Assembly: GCA_964469565.1 (NCBI GenBank)
Contig: CAYXZD010000014.1
Location: forward strand, 1-64,000
Direction: 5' to 3'
DNA: 64,000 bases
Origin: GCA-2720975 sp964469565
Lineage (GTDB): Bacteria; Planctomycetota; UBA1135; GCA-002686595
Shown one piece after another: positions 8,797-18,452 of this stretch. Position numbers and translations under genes: made by a program. The notes under the pieces were generated by a model. That model made no database searches. It worked only from the letters and a program-made list of their open reading frames with translations, and had not been told where the DNA came from. Position 1 is the stretch's first letter. Every line of letters begins with the position of its first letter.

Positions 8797-10200
8797 ATGA
8801 GTTCTCCGCGAAGAGTCATTGTCATCGGTGCCGGCCCTGCCGGCTATGTTTGCGCCATCCGCCTTGCACAGCTCGGCCAGGAGGTCACGGTCGTCGAAAG
8901 CAACAAGCTGGGGGGCACCTGCCTGAATATCGGCTGCATCCCATCGAAGGCCTTGATCGCTGCCGGTTCGCTGATGGAGCGCGTGGGTCATGCAAGTGCC
9001 ATGGGAATCACCTGCTCAGATGTAGCCCTTGATGTAGCTCAACTGGTCAGCTGGAAGGCAGGCATCGTCGATCGCCTAACGGGGGGCATCGGCCACCTGC
9101 TCAAGCAGCATGGCGTGCAAGTTGTATTCGGCAAGGCACGCCTAACCAGTTCAACCCAGGTGTGCGTGACGACTGATGAGGGCGAAAAGTCCTTGCAAGC
9201 CGATGACATCGTTCTGGCTACGGGATCGGTACCCACGTCGATTCCCGGATTCGATTTCGATGAACAGGCCGTCTGGTCATCGACGGGTGCGCTGGCTCCT
9301 GATCGCATCCCCGAGCACTTGGTTGTGATTGGGGGGGGCTACATCGGCCTCGAGCTTGGGATCATGTATCAAAAGCTCGGGTCCAAGGTGACAGTCCTTG
9401 AGGCAACGGCCGGGGCTCTGCCGGGCCAGGAGCGCGACTGCGTGAAGGTGATTGAGCGCAGCCTGAAGAAGCGCAAGATCAGACTGATGACCGAGACCTT
9501 TGCCAAGGGCTGGGAGCGAACGGCGGATGGGCTCAAGGTGGCCATCGAGGGCAAGAAAGGACCGGGAAACGTGGAGTGCGATCAAATCCTCTCCACCGTG
9601 GGCCGGCGACCTTTCAGCGAAGGTCTGGGATTGGAGGCCGCCGGCTTGGCGGTCAACGCCCAGGGATTCCTGGACACCGATAGACACATGCGCACCAGCG
9701 TCCCGAACATCTACGCCATCGGAGACTTGGCTGGGCAACCCATGCTAGCCCATAAGGGCAGTAAGGAGGGGGTTGTGGCAGCAGGCGTGATCGCCGGTCA
9801 GGCGGAAGAGTATGACGCACGGTGTGTACCTGCTGTGGTGTTCACGGCTCCCGAGATGGCTTCGGTGGGATTGACCGAAGATCAGTGCAAGGAGCGGGGC
9901 CTCGATTATTCCTGCGGATCGTTCCCGTTTGCCGCATCGGGTAGGGCGATGACCTTGATGGAGACAGAGGGCTTGGTGAAAGTAATCGCGGATGCCAAGA
10001 CGGACGAGCTATTGGGCGTGCACATGGTGGGTCCCGAGGTCACCGAGTTGATCGCTGAGGCCACTCTCGCCATCGAAATGGGTGCGACCGCTGAAGACAT
10101 CGCCCGCACCATTCACGCCCACCCAACCCTGCCCGAGGCGTTCATGGAAGCGGCCGAGGCGGTGCACGGGATGGCGGTGCACATCTATCAAAAACGCTAG
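8797..10200 (+). CDS. lpdA: Dihydrolipoyl dehydrogenase (E3)
   Basis: 467 aa flavoprotein disulfide reductase. It has the N-terminal FAD motif (VIGAGPAGYV), the redox-active pair Cys42/Cys47 in GGTCLNIGCIPSKAL, a second nucleotide-binding motif (VIGGGYIGLELG), the FAD-contacting YAIGDLAG and the C-terminal HAHPTLPEAF with the catalytic His-Glu pair. It reoxidises the lipoyl group of E2 using NAD+. It is the last enzyme of the complex in this operon and is followed 9 bp later by lipB. Confidence 0.96.
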   Translation: MSSPRRVIVIGAGPAGYVCAIRLAQLGQEVTVVESNKLGGTCLNIGCIPSKALIAAGSLMERVGHASAMGITCSDVALDVAQLVSWKAGIVDRLTGGIGHLLKQHGVQVVFGKARLTSSTQVCVTTDEGEKSLQADDIVLATGSVPTSIPGFDFDEQAVWSSTGALAPDRIPEHLVVIGGGYIGLELGIMYQKLGSKVTVLEATAGALPGQERDCVKVIERSLKKRKIRLMTETFAKGWERTADGLKVAIEGKKGPGNVECDQILSTVGRRPFSEGLGLEAAGLAVNAQGFLDTDRHMRTSVPNIYAIGDLAGQPMLAHKGSKEGVVAAGVIAGQAEEYDARCVPAVVFTAPEMASVGLTEDQCKERGLDYSCGSFPFAASGRAMTLMETEGLVKVIADAKTDELLGVHMVGPEVTELIAEATLAIEMGATAEDIARTIHAHPTLPEAFMEAAEAVHGMAVHIYQKR

Positions 10201-10209
10201 GCGAATCCC

Positions 10210-10914
10210 GTGAGTACTCCTCAAGCCAGTGGAATCGGCCAGTGGCTCGACGTTCAACGTTTGGGCCGGCAGCCCTTTGGCGAAATCCTCGCGTTGCAAG
10301 AGCAATTGCTGCAGCAGCGAATCGATGACGAGATTCGCGATACTCTGATTCTCGTGGAGCATGAGCCAGTCTTGACCGTCGGCCGTGGGGGCGCTGAGCT
10401 GGGCGAGCAGGAATTTCCCATTGTGGAAGTCGAGCGTGGCGGCGAGGCGACCTACCACGGACCGGGCCAGGTGGTGGCCTACCCCATATTGAAACTGCCT
10501 GAGGGACGCCGGGATGCCCACCGGTTGCTCCGCGACTTAGAGCAAGTGGTCATTGGAGTCTTGGCCGAGTTTGAATTGGAGGGGCGGCGCGCCGAAGGTT
10601 GCACGGGAGTTTGGCTTGGCGATCTGAAAGTGGCCTCCATCGGTGTCGCGCTGCGGCGCTGGGTGAGTTGGCACGGGCTAGCCCTCAACGTGCATACTGA
10701 CCTCACCGCATTCGAGTCCTTCAGGCCCTGCGGCCTCGACAGCCAGGTCATGACACGCCTCGCCGACCACGCCGAACTCCCACCGGGCAACATGCTCTGT
10801 GAAGTGTTGATCGTGAAGCACTTCCTTGAGGTGTTTGGGTTGGAATTGCCGCCTCCCCCTGCGCCTCCGGCTCCCGAACCTGGCTCATTTCCAGACTTGC
10901 CGATCCTGGGCTAG
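10210..10914 (+). CDS. lipB: Octanoyltransferase
   Basis: 234 aa. It moves octanoyl from acyl carrier protein to the E2 lysine, giving the substrate for LipA. Visible landmarks are RGGEATYHGPGQ, the catalytic lysine in GDLKVASIG (Lys140) and the catalytic cysteine in FRPCGLDSQ (Cys174). The start is GTG at 10210, 9 bp after lpdA. The C-terminal tail is unusually proline-rich (PPPPAPPAPEP). Having lipA first and lipB last brackets the dehydrogenase genes with the enzymes that activate them. Confidence 0.94.
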   Translation: MSTPQASGIGQWLDVQRLGRQPFGEILALQEQLLQQRIDDEIRDTLILVEHEPVLTVGRGGAELGEQEFPIVEVERGGEATYHGPGQVVAYPILKLPEGRRDAHRLLRDLEQVVIGVLAEFELEGRRAEGCTGVWLGDLKVASIGVALRRWVSWHGLALNVHTDLTAFESFRPCGLDSQVMTRLADHAELPPGNMLCEVLIVKHFLEVFGLELPPPPAPPAPEPGSFPDLPILG

Positions 10915-11077
10915 GGTGGTCGGGGGCCGGGTAGGGGCCCCTCAGGGGGGGTGGGGCGGCAGGTGCTTCAGGGCGAGACTTCCATAAAGGGGATTCCTTC
11001 AAAAGCCTATGAAGTAGGGCTCGTGCGAGTCGAGAGAGACTCATGCCCGATTCGATGACCCTAACCATCGCCCTGTC
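10915..11077. other. Intergenic region after lipB
   Basis: The 163 bp contain a GC-rich partial inverted repeat, GGGGCC...GGCCCC, within 10920-10942 that could help end the lipoate/dehydrogenase transcript; no T-tract follows. The distal part should contain the promoter of the HPt gene, which I cannot locate precisely. Confidence 0.35.
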
Positions 11078-11503
11078 ATGAAGCCCACCCAGCCATCCCA
11101 GCCATCCCACCCTGCCCTTCCTTCCAGCTCGGTACTCGACCCGGGGGTGATCGCGGAGTTGAGGGAACTCGGAGGCGAGGATGGATCGGGTCTCGTGGTC
11201 GAGCTGATCGACCTTCTGATCGAGGATTTGCACAGGCGCGTGCCGGCACTCCACGCGGCGGCCCACGTGGGTGAGTGGCCCGCGGTGGTGGCCGAGGCAC
11301 ACGCATTGAAGGGCGCGAGCGCCACCATGGGAGCCCAGGCCTTCAGTGACGCTTGCAAGACCGTTGAGCTTCTCGCCCGCCAGGGTCCGGTGGAGCCTCA
11401 CCATCTCCAGTTCCTACACGTGCAGCACCGTGTGGCCCTCGATGCCCTCAAGGACTTGCGCACGCGCCTCTTGGATTCAATTGACTCAGCCGCCTCGGCC
11501 TAG
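11078..11503 (+). CDS. Histidine phosphotransfer (HPt) protein
   Basis: 141 aa, mainly one HPt four-helix domain. The phosphoacceptor motif HALKGASATMGA is intact near residue 72. The N-terminal 20 residues are Pro/Ser-rich and low complexity. It lies 26 bp upstream of a protein with a receiver domain, so it is the likely phosphodonor or sink for that receiver. No histidine kinase is seen in the window, so the signal source is elsewhere. Confidence 0.85.
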   Translation: MKPTQPSQPSHPALPSSSVLDPGVIAELRELGGEDGSGLVVELIDLLIEDLHRRVPALHAAAHVGEWPAVVAEAHALKGASATMGAQAFSDACKTVELLARQGPVEPHHLQFLHVQHRVALDALKDLRTRLLDSIDSAASA

Positions 11504-11529
11504 CGCCAGACCTCCCCATCCCCCCAATT

Positions 11530-13485
11530 ATGGAAAAGAAGTTTGACGAATTAGAGCTCACCGGAGCTCTACCCACTTCCCTTAGCGTTTCGTTGCGCCT
11601 GCTCGACCTCGCCCAGCAAGAGGGCGAACAACTCGCTGCCCTTGTCAATGTAGTCAATGCGGATCCCGCCTTAGCTTTGCGCTTGATCAAGCTGGCGAAC
11701 CATTCTCGCCATGAAAACTCTCAACCCATCGAGGATGTTGAGGCTGCCGTGCAGCGTGTGGGCTATGAAGCGGCACGTGCCCTCGCAATGGGATTCACCC
11801 TTCCCAAGGTCGAGACCGAAGGCGGACCCTCAGGGTTTGACCACGAGGCCTTTTGGTCGCGGTCCCAATTGGTGGCGTCTCTTTGCAGAGCCCTCGCCCG
11901 TGCTGCCGGGTGGGGCAATCCCGGCCGGGCCCATTGCCTTGGGTTGCTGGGCGACGTGGGCACTCTCGCTTTAGCCAATGTACATTCGGGCCGCTATGGT
12001 TGCTTGGTGAGCGGGCCTCATCGAACCCGCGGAATCGAACTTGCGCAGGCGGAGAGTGACTCCCTGGGAATTGACCATTGCGAGGCAGGCTATGCGCTCT
12101 TGAAGGATGGCGGGTTGTCTCACATGCTTGCGACCGCCGTGTTGGTGCATGAAGACCCTGATCGCATGACGGGCCTTGGGGAGGAGTCGCGTCATTGGGC
12201 TGCCCTGCTGCAGTTGGCTCAGTGCACGGCAGAATTGGCCGAGCCCCTTGGTGACAATGACAGATTCGGAGCCCTTGAGGAACGCCAAGTTCAGTGTGCC
12301 GGATTCCTTGGCTTGAGTATGGAGGCTGTCGAAGAGGCTGCTTTGGAAGCCTGCCAGAGTTGGGCCAGGACACGTGAGGAACTCGGGTCTCCCCAGTCCC
12401 ACTCCCCGGAACCGGAACTCGGTGAATTGCATTCACGGGCTCCTGGCTCCGAACCCACCGCCCTCGTCGGACAAGCCCTCGCCCAAGCGTGCGATGACCG
12501 TGCTGAGTCGGGGATGATCGGGCGCGACACCAGCCGGTGGGGGGATTCAGCGAGGGTCTTACTCGTCGATGATGATGCGCTCACCCGCAAGGTAGTGGGG
12601 GCTCAGCTTAGGCGTTGGGGGCATGAGGTGCTCGAAGCTACAGACGGCCGCAGTGGGCTCCAGATGGCTCTGACTTTGCAGCCTCAAATCCTGATTACCG
12701 ATTGGTCTATGCCAGGGCTTAGCGGCCCGGAATTGTGTGAACTATTGCGTGCTACAAAGGAGGGCCAGCGCCTCTCGGTCATTATGTTGACTGCTCTCGA
12801 TGATGAGGAGCAAATCATCCGAGGGTTGGAGGCGGGTGCGGATGACTTTGTTGCCAAGCCCTGTAACGCTCGGATTCTACAGGCCCGCGTACAAGCAGGT
12901 CTGCGCACGGTGCGACTGCGCGAGCGCACCGAATCCATGGAGAGCCTGCGCCTAGGACAGGCTGCGGAACTGGGGATTCTGGCACGACAGCTTGAGTCTG
13001 CTGCACTGACCGACCCTCTCACTGCGCTTCCCAACCGGCGCTATGCGGTGCAGCGGTTAGAACAGGAGTGGCAAACCGCAGCACGAACGGGCCAGCCCCT
13101 CTCCGTGATCATTGCAGATGTAGATTACTTCAAACGAGTCAATGACACTCACGGCCACGCCGGTGGGGATGCAGTCCTCAAGGCAGTGAGCGACAGAATG
13201 CGAGCAGCAGCACGCTCCAGTGATGTGCTGTGCCGATTTGGCGGAGAGGAATTCCTCACGATCAATCCGGCCTGTGGCCTGCAAGCCGCACGGCGATGTG
13301 CTGAGCGTGTTCGCAACGCCGTGGCGTTGACCCCAATCCGTCAGGCTCGCATGGATCTCACCGTCACCTTGAGCTTGGGTATTGCCCAGCGCACCCCGGA
13401 GATGTCCGGGCCCGAAGACTTGCTCACGGCTGCCGACCGGGCACTTTACAAGGCCAAAGCCTCGGGTAGAAACCGCTGTGCTTAG
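11530..13485 (+). CDS. HDOD - receiver - GGDEF signalling protein
   Basis: 651 aa. Residues about 10-280 form an HDOD domain, a catalytically inert HD relative used for protein interactions. Residues about 342-460 are a receiver domain with the acidic pocket Asp347-349, phosphoacceptor Asp391 (ITDWSMPG), a conserved Thr and Lys (VAKP). Residues about 490-650 are a diguanylate cyclase with GGEEF at 571-575 and an inhibitory RxxD site (562-565) correctly spaced five residues upstream. It should make c-di-GMP in response to phosphorylation, probably via the adjacent HPt protein. The output controlled is unknown. Confidence 0.92.
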   Translation: MEKKFDELELTGALPTSLSVSLRLLDLAQQEGEQLAALVNVVNADPALALRLIKLANHSRHENSQPIEDVEAAVQRVGYEAARALAMGFTLPKVETEGGPSGFDHEAFWSRSQLVASLCRALARAAGWGNPGRAHCLGLLGDVGTLALANVHSGRYGCLVSGPHRTRGIELAQAESDSLGIDHCEAGYALLKDGGLSHMLATAVLVHEDPDRMTGLGEESRHWAALLQLAQCTAELAEPLGDNDRFGALEERQVQCAGFLGLSMEAVEEAALEACQSWARTREELGSPQSHSPEPELGELHSRAPGSEPTALVGQALAQACDDRAESGMIGRDTSRWGDSARVLLVDDDALTRKVVGAQLRRWGHEVLEATDGRSGLQMALTLQPQILITDWSMPGLSGPELCELLRATKEGQRLSVIMLTALDDEEQIIRGLEAGADDFVAKPCNARILQARVQAGLRTVRLRERTESMESLRLGQAAELGILARQLESAALTDPLTALPNRRYAVQRLEQEWQTAARTGQPLSVIIADVDYFKRVNDTHGHAGGDAVLKAVSDRMRAAARSSDVLCRFGGEEFLTINPACGLQAARRCAERVRNAVALTPIRQARMDLTVTLSLGIAQRTPEMSGPEDLLTAADRALYKAKASGRNRCA

Positions 13486-13536
13486 TTCGTCGAACTGACC
13501 CTTGCCTAGGGATGGCGCCGATGGGGCTCACGAGTT

Positions 13537-15588
13537 CTATTCGATAAAGAAGGGGGACGACCAAGCTAGGCCCCCGTCCTCTTGAGTGATGCGCAGGTAG
13601 AGATACTCACCGGCGGTCAGGTCTGTCAGGGGAAGGGATCCCATGAAGCGCATCTCGCCCTGCATGGGCAGGCTGAGCACCTCGCCAGAGCGAATGAGGT
13701 CGATGGACTTGAGGGGGGCCGTCGCCAGGATCGTGAGCGAGATGGCGCTCTCACCTGCCACCTGGGCTGCTGGAATGGCGGCGCCCATAGGCTTATCGGC
13801 CAGGCTTGCACGCATGAGAATCCGGGGGCCGCTCGTGGCGTAGCAGCTGCGGGCTCGCAGGGCTCCCAGGAGTCCCGGGCGAGTGAGCTCGGGAGCCATG
13901 ACGGCTGCAAGCCCACCCGTACCGAGCTGTTCGGCTGAGCCGTCTGGGCGCGGGGGGCGCCAGCCGTAGACGGGAGATAGGTGGCTCAATCCGGGGTGCC
14001 CGTCGTGGCTGTCCCCGCTACCGATGAACCCTAGGGGTACCCCGCTATCCAGTACATCGCGCACAAAGTTGCCTGGACGAGGCCGGCGCAATAACCGAGG
14101 AGAATCGGGTGCCTCGCTGCTGCCGTGCACACTCATGACTTCGGTGACGGGTTCGAGTAACGGGTCGGGTGTGAAGGTCCAGTTCGTGGGGATGGGGTCG
14201 CCCGCTGAGTGGTGGGCAAAGGTCAACGCCTCGTAGCCCGCTAGCCCTTTCCACAGTTGGCGCGGGGTCTGGTAACGCTCATCGACCGAGGAAAGTAGAG
14301 GGCCTTGCGGTCCGAAGAACACCACGTGGCGATGGCCATGGATCCAACTGGTCCATTCATATCCTGGTAAAGTGATGAACTCCCCCGGGACGAACCAATC
14401 TTCGGCGACCTGCTCGAGAGCTTCCCAGAGGTCGGGGTGCGCGTCGATAAACTGCACTCCAAAATGGTCATGGTCGGTGAGGCAGGCGAAATCCAGGGCC
14501 GCCGTATGCCGGGCGTAATCAAACCACTCGTCCGGTTGGCCGGTACCGTCAGAGAGATTGGAGTGGCCATGCAGGTCACCCCAATAAATGGGCGCCGCTG
14601 TCGCACTGACCCATGTCGGGCCGGCTTGGGTTGTGACGGTTTGTTGATTGAGTTGAACGCGTGCGCCGAGCCGCAAGACTCCACTGGATTGGGCCTTGAT
14701 CTCGATGCGCTTGCGGCCGCCGTCCTCCACAGTGAAAATTACCGACTCGGGAATACCCCAGTCTTCAGGCCGGTTGAACAACTCGACGGACCCTGTGAAC
14801 TCGACCCCATCATTACCGTGATAATCGAGAAACGCGAGATTGAGGGTAAACGTCTCGCCAGGCCGGACGACGCTGGGCGTCTGGGCCACGAGGCGTGCGG
14901 CTGGTCCGGGCCAGATATCGACGGTGGGGGATTGGGCGATGAGGTCGCGTACACCGTCCCCGTCCCCATCCACATAAAACCAAAGGTGCGCGCCCCTCTC
15001 TGCGTGGCGGTCGACGGAGGCCCCCGAGTCGCCCACGCCATATTGAATGAGCACCCGTTCCCCCGCTGCGAGGGCTCGCCCCCCCACTTGAATCACAAGG
15101 TAGCCCGTCGTGGCTGTTCCCACTGAGAATCCGTTGAGCTCGACCTCCATCGCATCGGTTTGGACTCGGGTGAATCCAAGCCGATCTGGTCGATCCGTCT
15201 GCGGCGGCGACCAACCCCAGAACGGTTCCGGCATGAAGTGAATCTGGCCGCCGTTGGCAATCCCATCGGGCCCGACTTCAAAGACCAAATCAAACGACCT
15301 GCGCTGGCCGACGACTACGCGAGCAGGATCCTCTGTTCCCCACTCAATCCAAGCGCGCCCTCCCCCGTCCGAGCCGGATCGAACTGCAGCGAGGTCGGCA
15401 CGAAACTCCTCTACCTTGCTCCAGAGGGCATGGGGAGGATTAGGGTCATCGGGAATTGGAGTTGGCGTGCTCGGCTCGGCCGGGCTCTCCGGTGCGCGAG
15501 CGCAGGCATTAGCGAGGACCACGGCGAGCGCAAGGGCAATGGCCCCGTGCCTGCTGGGCTTTCTCAATGTTGTAAGCACGGGGTCCAT
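13537..15588 (-). CDS. DUF3604 family PHP-fold metal-dependent protein, exported
   Basis: 683 aa. The N-terminus is basic then hydrophobic and ends in ANAC, which could be a signal peptide or non-canonical lipobox. Residues about 60-330 are beta-rich. The C-terminal half has PHP-type metal motifs: YWGDLHGHSNLSDG, LTDHDHFG and GSGDSHDGHPG, typical of DUF3604. The family is annotated as metal-dependent hydrolase-like, but its substrates are not known to me. It converges on the GGDEF gene (51 bp apart) and lies downstream of sodB on the same strand. Confidence 0.85.
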   Translation of the reverse strand: MDPVLTTLRKPSRHGAIALALAVVLANACARAPESPAEPSTPTPIPDDPNPPHALWSKVEEFRADLAAVRSGSDGGGRAWIEWGTEDPARVVVGQRRSFDLVFEVGPDGIANGGQIHFMPEPFWGWSPPQTDRPDRLGFTRVQTDAMEVELNGFSVGTATTGYLVIQVGGRALAAGERVLIQYGVGDSGASVDRHAERGAHLWFYVDGDGDGVRDLIAQSPTVDIWPGPAARLVAQTPSVVRPGETFTLNLAFLDYHGNDGVEFTGSVELFNRPEDWGIPESVIFTVEDGGRKRIEIKAQSSGVLRLGARVQLNQQTVTTQAGPTWVSATAAPIYWGDLHGHSNLSDGTGQPDEWFDYARHTAALDFACLTDHDHFGVQFIDAHPDLWEALEQVAEDWFVPGEFITLPGYEWTSWIHGHRHVVFFGPQGPLLSSVDERYQTPRQLWKGLAGYEALTFAHHSAGDPIPTNWTFTPDPLLEPVTEVMSVHGSSEAPDSPRLLRRPRPGNFVRDVLDSGVPLGFIGSGDSHDGHPGLSHLSPVYGWRPPRPDGSAEQLGTGGLAAVMAPELTRPGLLGALRARSCYATSGPRILMRASLADKPMGAAIPAAQVAGESAISLTILATAPLKSIDLIRSGEVLSLPMQGEMRFMGSLPLTDLTAGEYLYLRITQEDGGLAWSSPFFIE

Positions 15589-15639
15589 CTTACTGAACAG
15601 GATCCCTATCGTCCTCGACTCGACCCCTTCAAAACCGAA

Positions 15640-15680
15640 CCCGCCCCAGCACGTGCCTGATGGCTCGACACTGGGGCGGG
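15640..15680 (-). terminator. Strong hairpin downstream of sodB
   Basis: A perfect 10-bp inverted repeat (CCCGCCCCAG at 15640-15649 with CTGGGGCGGG at 15671-15680) lies 42 bp past the sodB stop. Read on the minus strand, the stem is followed by TTCGGTTTT, a weak T-rich tail. It is a plausible intrinsic terminator. Confidence 0.55.
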
Positions 15681-15721
15681 CTGCCTCGTGGCTCCCTTGG
15701 GGGGAAGCCGTGCTGGGAAAT

Positions 15722-16294
15722 CTAGAGATTGGAGGCCACGAACTCCCAGTTGACGAGGCTCGAAAAGAACGTATCGAGGTACTTGGGCCGTGCGTTGCGG
15801 AAATCGACGTAGTATGCGTGTTCCCAAACGTCGCAGGTGAGGAGGGGGGTTTGGCCGTCCGTCATGGGGTTATCTGCATTGGCCGTGTCTACGATGCATA
15901 ACTTGCCGTCGTTGTCTTTGACCAGCCAGGCCCATCCCGACCCGAACCGGCCCATGGCGGCGGCCTTGAATCGGACGACAAACTCATCGAATGAGCCAAA
16001 CGCCTGGTTGATGGCAGTGGCGAGGTCGCCGCTGGGCTGGCCACCCCCATTGGCGCACATGCAGTTCCAGTAAAAAGTGTGGTTCCAGACTTGGGCGGCG
16101 TTGTTGAACACTCCTCCCGAAGTTGAGCCGATCAACTCTTCGAGGCTTTTTGAGGAGTCTCCACCGAGCAGCTCGTTCAGTTTGCCCACATAGGCCGCGT
16201 GGTGTTTGCCGTGGTGGTACTCGAGAGTTTCCGCACTGATGTGTGGGGCGAGGTCGTCGGGGCCAAAAGGAAGGGCGGGGAGCTCGTAGGACAT
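15722..16294 (-). CDS. sodB: Superoxide dismutase (Fe type)
   Basis: 190 aa. It dismutates superoxide. Metal ligands are visible: His in YHHGKHH, His in VWNHTFYW, and Asp/His in DVWEHAYYVDF. The AAQVWNHTFYW segment with Gln, and FGSGWAWL, favour iron rather than manganese. The start is the ATG at 16294 (MSYELPALPF); the frame is open 22 codons further upstream but those residues do not resemble the family. A strong terminator-like hairpin follows. Confidence 0.95.
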   Translation of the reverse strand: MSYELPALPFGPDDLAPHISAETLEYHHGKHHAAYVGKLNELLGGDSSKSLEELIGSTSGGVFNNAAQVWNHTFYWNCMCANGGGQPSGDLATAINQAFGSFDEFVVRFKAAAMGRFGSGWAWLVKDNDGKLCIVDTANADNPMTDGQTPLLTCDVWEHAYYVDFRNARPKYLDTFFSSLVNWEFVASNL

Positions 16295-16508
16295 GTGATT
16301 TGCTGTGATTCGATGGTTTAGGGAGAGGCCGTGGGCAAAGAGGATACGCGTGCCGCTCACAAACTCAAGCTAGGCGTGGCGAATCACGGGGGCAATCTAG
16401 GTGTCCCAATTCCGGAGCACGCCAGTTCAGTGTGTCGCTCAGATCTGGACAGGGTGTCGACGGAATGGAGTGTTCTCGAACCGCTGATTAGGTCGTATCC
16501 TGAGCGGC

Positions 16509-17918
16509 ATGAATCAAGAGGCCTTGCAGCAGCACGTGGATCGAGTTTGGGATCAGGAAATCGTCCCGAGCTTGATCGAGTACATCGCCATTCCAAATAA
16601 GTCCCCTGACTTCGACGCTGACTGGAAGGCGCATGGGCATATGGATCGGGCGGCTTCGTTGATTGCTGAGTGGTGTAGGGCGCGCCCTATTCAGGGGCTG
16701 AGCGTGGATTTGATTGAGCTAGAGGGTCGCACTCCGCTGATCTTCATGGAGATTCCCGGTGATGAGGCCTCCACCTTGTTGATGTATGGCCACCTGGACA
16801 AGCAACCGGAAATGGTGGGCTGGAGCGAGGAAAGCGGGCCCTGGGAGCCCCGTCGGGAGGGGGATAAACTCTACGGGCGCGGCGGTGCCGATGACGGCTA
16901 CTCCGCCTACGCATCGCTGACGGCCATCGAGGCCCTGCAGGCCCAAGGGATCGTCCATCCCCGCATCGTCATCTTGATTGAAGGCTGCGAGGAAAGTGGC
17001 AGTTATGACTTACCCCATTACATTGATCACCTCGGAGGGCGCATTGGAGAGCCAGACCTTGTGGTGTGCCTCGATAGTGGTGCGGGAGATTACGAGCGGC
17101 TTTGGTTGACTACCTCCCTGCGTGGCTACGCCATGGGGCGCCTGAGTGTCTCCACCTTGACCGAAGGCGTGCATTCTGGCGATGCCGGGGGGATCGTGCC
17201 CGAGACTTTTCGCCTCGTGCGCCAACTACTCGACCGGATCGAGGACAGCTGCACGGGGCAGGTGCGCTTGCCTGAATTACACGTGGAGATTCCCAAGGAG
17301 CGCCAAGAGCAGGCCCAGCGAGTGGCAGAGGTGCTCGGCGAGGATGTGCATCAGTGTTTCCCCTTCACCGAGGGCACAGGACCCGTAGATGGCGAGCTGT
17401 CCCAGTTGGTTCTCAACCGAACCTGGCGGCCGAACCTAGCCGTGACAGGAGCCAGTGGCTTGCCTCCGATGCCTGAGGCGGGGAATGTTCTGCGCCCGAC
17501 CACAGAGGTGAAACTCTCCCTACGAATCCCTCCCACCTGTGATCCCGATCAGGCCGTGCAGGCTGTGGGGGATGCCCTTCTCAGTGACCCACCCCACGGG
17601 GCGCAAGTGAGTTTCTCTGAGACGGACGGGGCAGGGGGTTGGAATGCACCGGCGCTGTCGTCATGGCTGGAGCAGGCCGTGGACGAGTCCTCCCAGGCGT
17701 TTTTTGGGAAGGGGGCGGTCTTGATGGGGGAAGGGGGAACGATTCCGTTTATGGGTATGCTCGGGGAAAAATTCCCCGACGCTCAATTCGTCATTACGGG
17801 TGTTCTTGGGCCAGGGTCGAATGCTCACGGTCCCAACGAGTTCCTGCACATTCCCATGGGCAAGAAGCTCACAGCCTGTGTCGCCATGATTACGGCTCGG
17901 CTCCAGGAGCAGGCCTAA
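16509..17918 (+). CDS. M20 family zinc peptidase (dipeptidase-like)
   Basis: 469 aa. It has the M20 metal-site series: GHLDKQP (His and Asp ligands), GRGGADDGYS, the catalytic EE in EGCEESGS, CLDSGAG, and the final HGPNEF histidine. The lid/dimerisation domain lies between about residues 215 and 340. The length and motif set fit dipeptidases such as PepV or CNDP-like enzymes. It is divergent from sodB across 214 bp and converges with the DinB-like gene. Exact substrate unknown. Confidence 0.9.
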   Translation: MNQEALQQHVDRVWDQEIVPSLIEYIAIPNKSPDFDADWKAHGHMDRAASLIAEWCRARPIQGLSVDLIELEGRTPLIFMEIPGDEASTLLMYGHLDKQPEMVGWSEESGPWEPRREGDKLYGRGGADDGYSAYASLTAIEALQAQGIVHPRIVILIEGCEESGSYDLPHYIDHLGGRIGEPDLVVCLDSGAGDYERLWLTTSLRGYAMGRLSVSTLTEGVHSGDAGGIVPETFRLVRQLLDRIEDSCTGQVRLPELHVEIPKERQEQAQRVAEVLGEDVHQCFPFTEGTGPVDGELSQLVLNRTWRPNLAVTGASGLPPMPEAGNVLRPTTEVKLSLRIPPTCDPDQAVQAVGDALLSDPPHGAQVSFSETDGAGGWNAPALSSWLEQAVDESSQAFFGKGAVLMGEGGTIPFMGMLGEKFPDAQFVITGVLGPGSNAHGPNEFLHIPMGKKLTACVAMITARLQEQA

Positions 17919-17930
17919 ACCCAAGATCCT

Positions 17931-18452
17931 CTAGTGGCTGGGGGCTGTGATGTCTTCAACGATTGCGACGTGGTGAGCCGTGTGAAGCCTTGCAAACCGC
18001 AGCCAATGGGAGGCATTCAACGGCCCGAGGATCTGATGAGGAATGTGATTGGGAGCGTTTGCGATCACTTCGAGATCCGTGCAGAGCATGTCGAGACTGG
18101 CCAGATTGCCCTCCTGTTCCCGCTTGAGAAAGTCGTAACGGATCGTTTCGGATGGCCGCACCATGCGGGGGGACTCAGCAGCTCCTCGCTCAAAGGTCTC
18201 CTGCTGGAGGATCTTGAGTGTGCGCGGTGCGGTCTCCGCATCGGCTAGGATGAGCATGCCCTTTTCAGTGACAAGGCTCGTCACATTGGAGAGGGATAGA
18301 TCACAGGCGAGGGCGATGTGGTAGAGATGTTGCTCAACCGACCAGCCTGAGACACGGTCGTCTTTGGCAGCACGCGCCTGCTCAGTCCGGCCGAGCTCTT
18401 CGCATCGGTTCAGGAGTGAACGGAGACCATCACATTCATTCTGTAGGTTCAT
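17931..18452 (-). CDS. DinB-like (DUF1569-type) protein
   Basis: 173 aa, probably a four-helix DinB-superfamily bundle. The usual three-histidine metal site is suggested by the histidines in GWSVEQHLYHIALA and LHTAHHVAIVEDI near the two ends. DinB-type proteins are metal-dependent; several act in thiol transfer or are uncharacterised, and no specific role is indicated here. It converges with the M20 peptidase gene with a 12-bp gap. Confidence 0.7.
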   Translation of the reverse strand: MNLQNECDGLRSLLNRCEELGRTEQARAAKDDRVSGWSVEQHLYHIALACDLSLSNVTSLVTEKGMLILADAETAPRTLKILQQETFERGAAESPRMVRPSETIRYDFLKREQEGNLASLDMLCTDLEVIANAPNHIPHQILGPLNASHWLRFARLHTAHHVAIVEDITAPSH

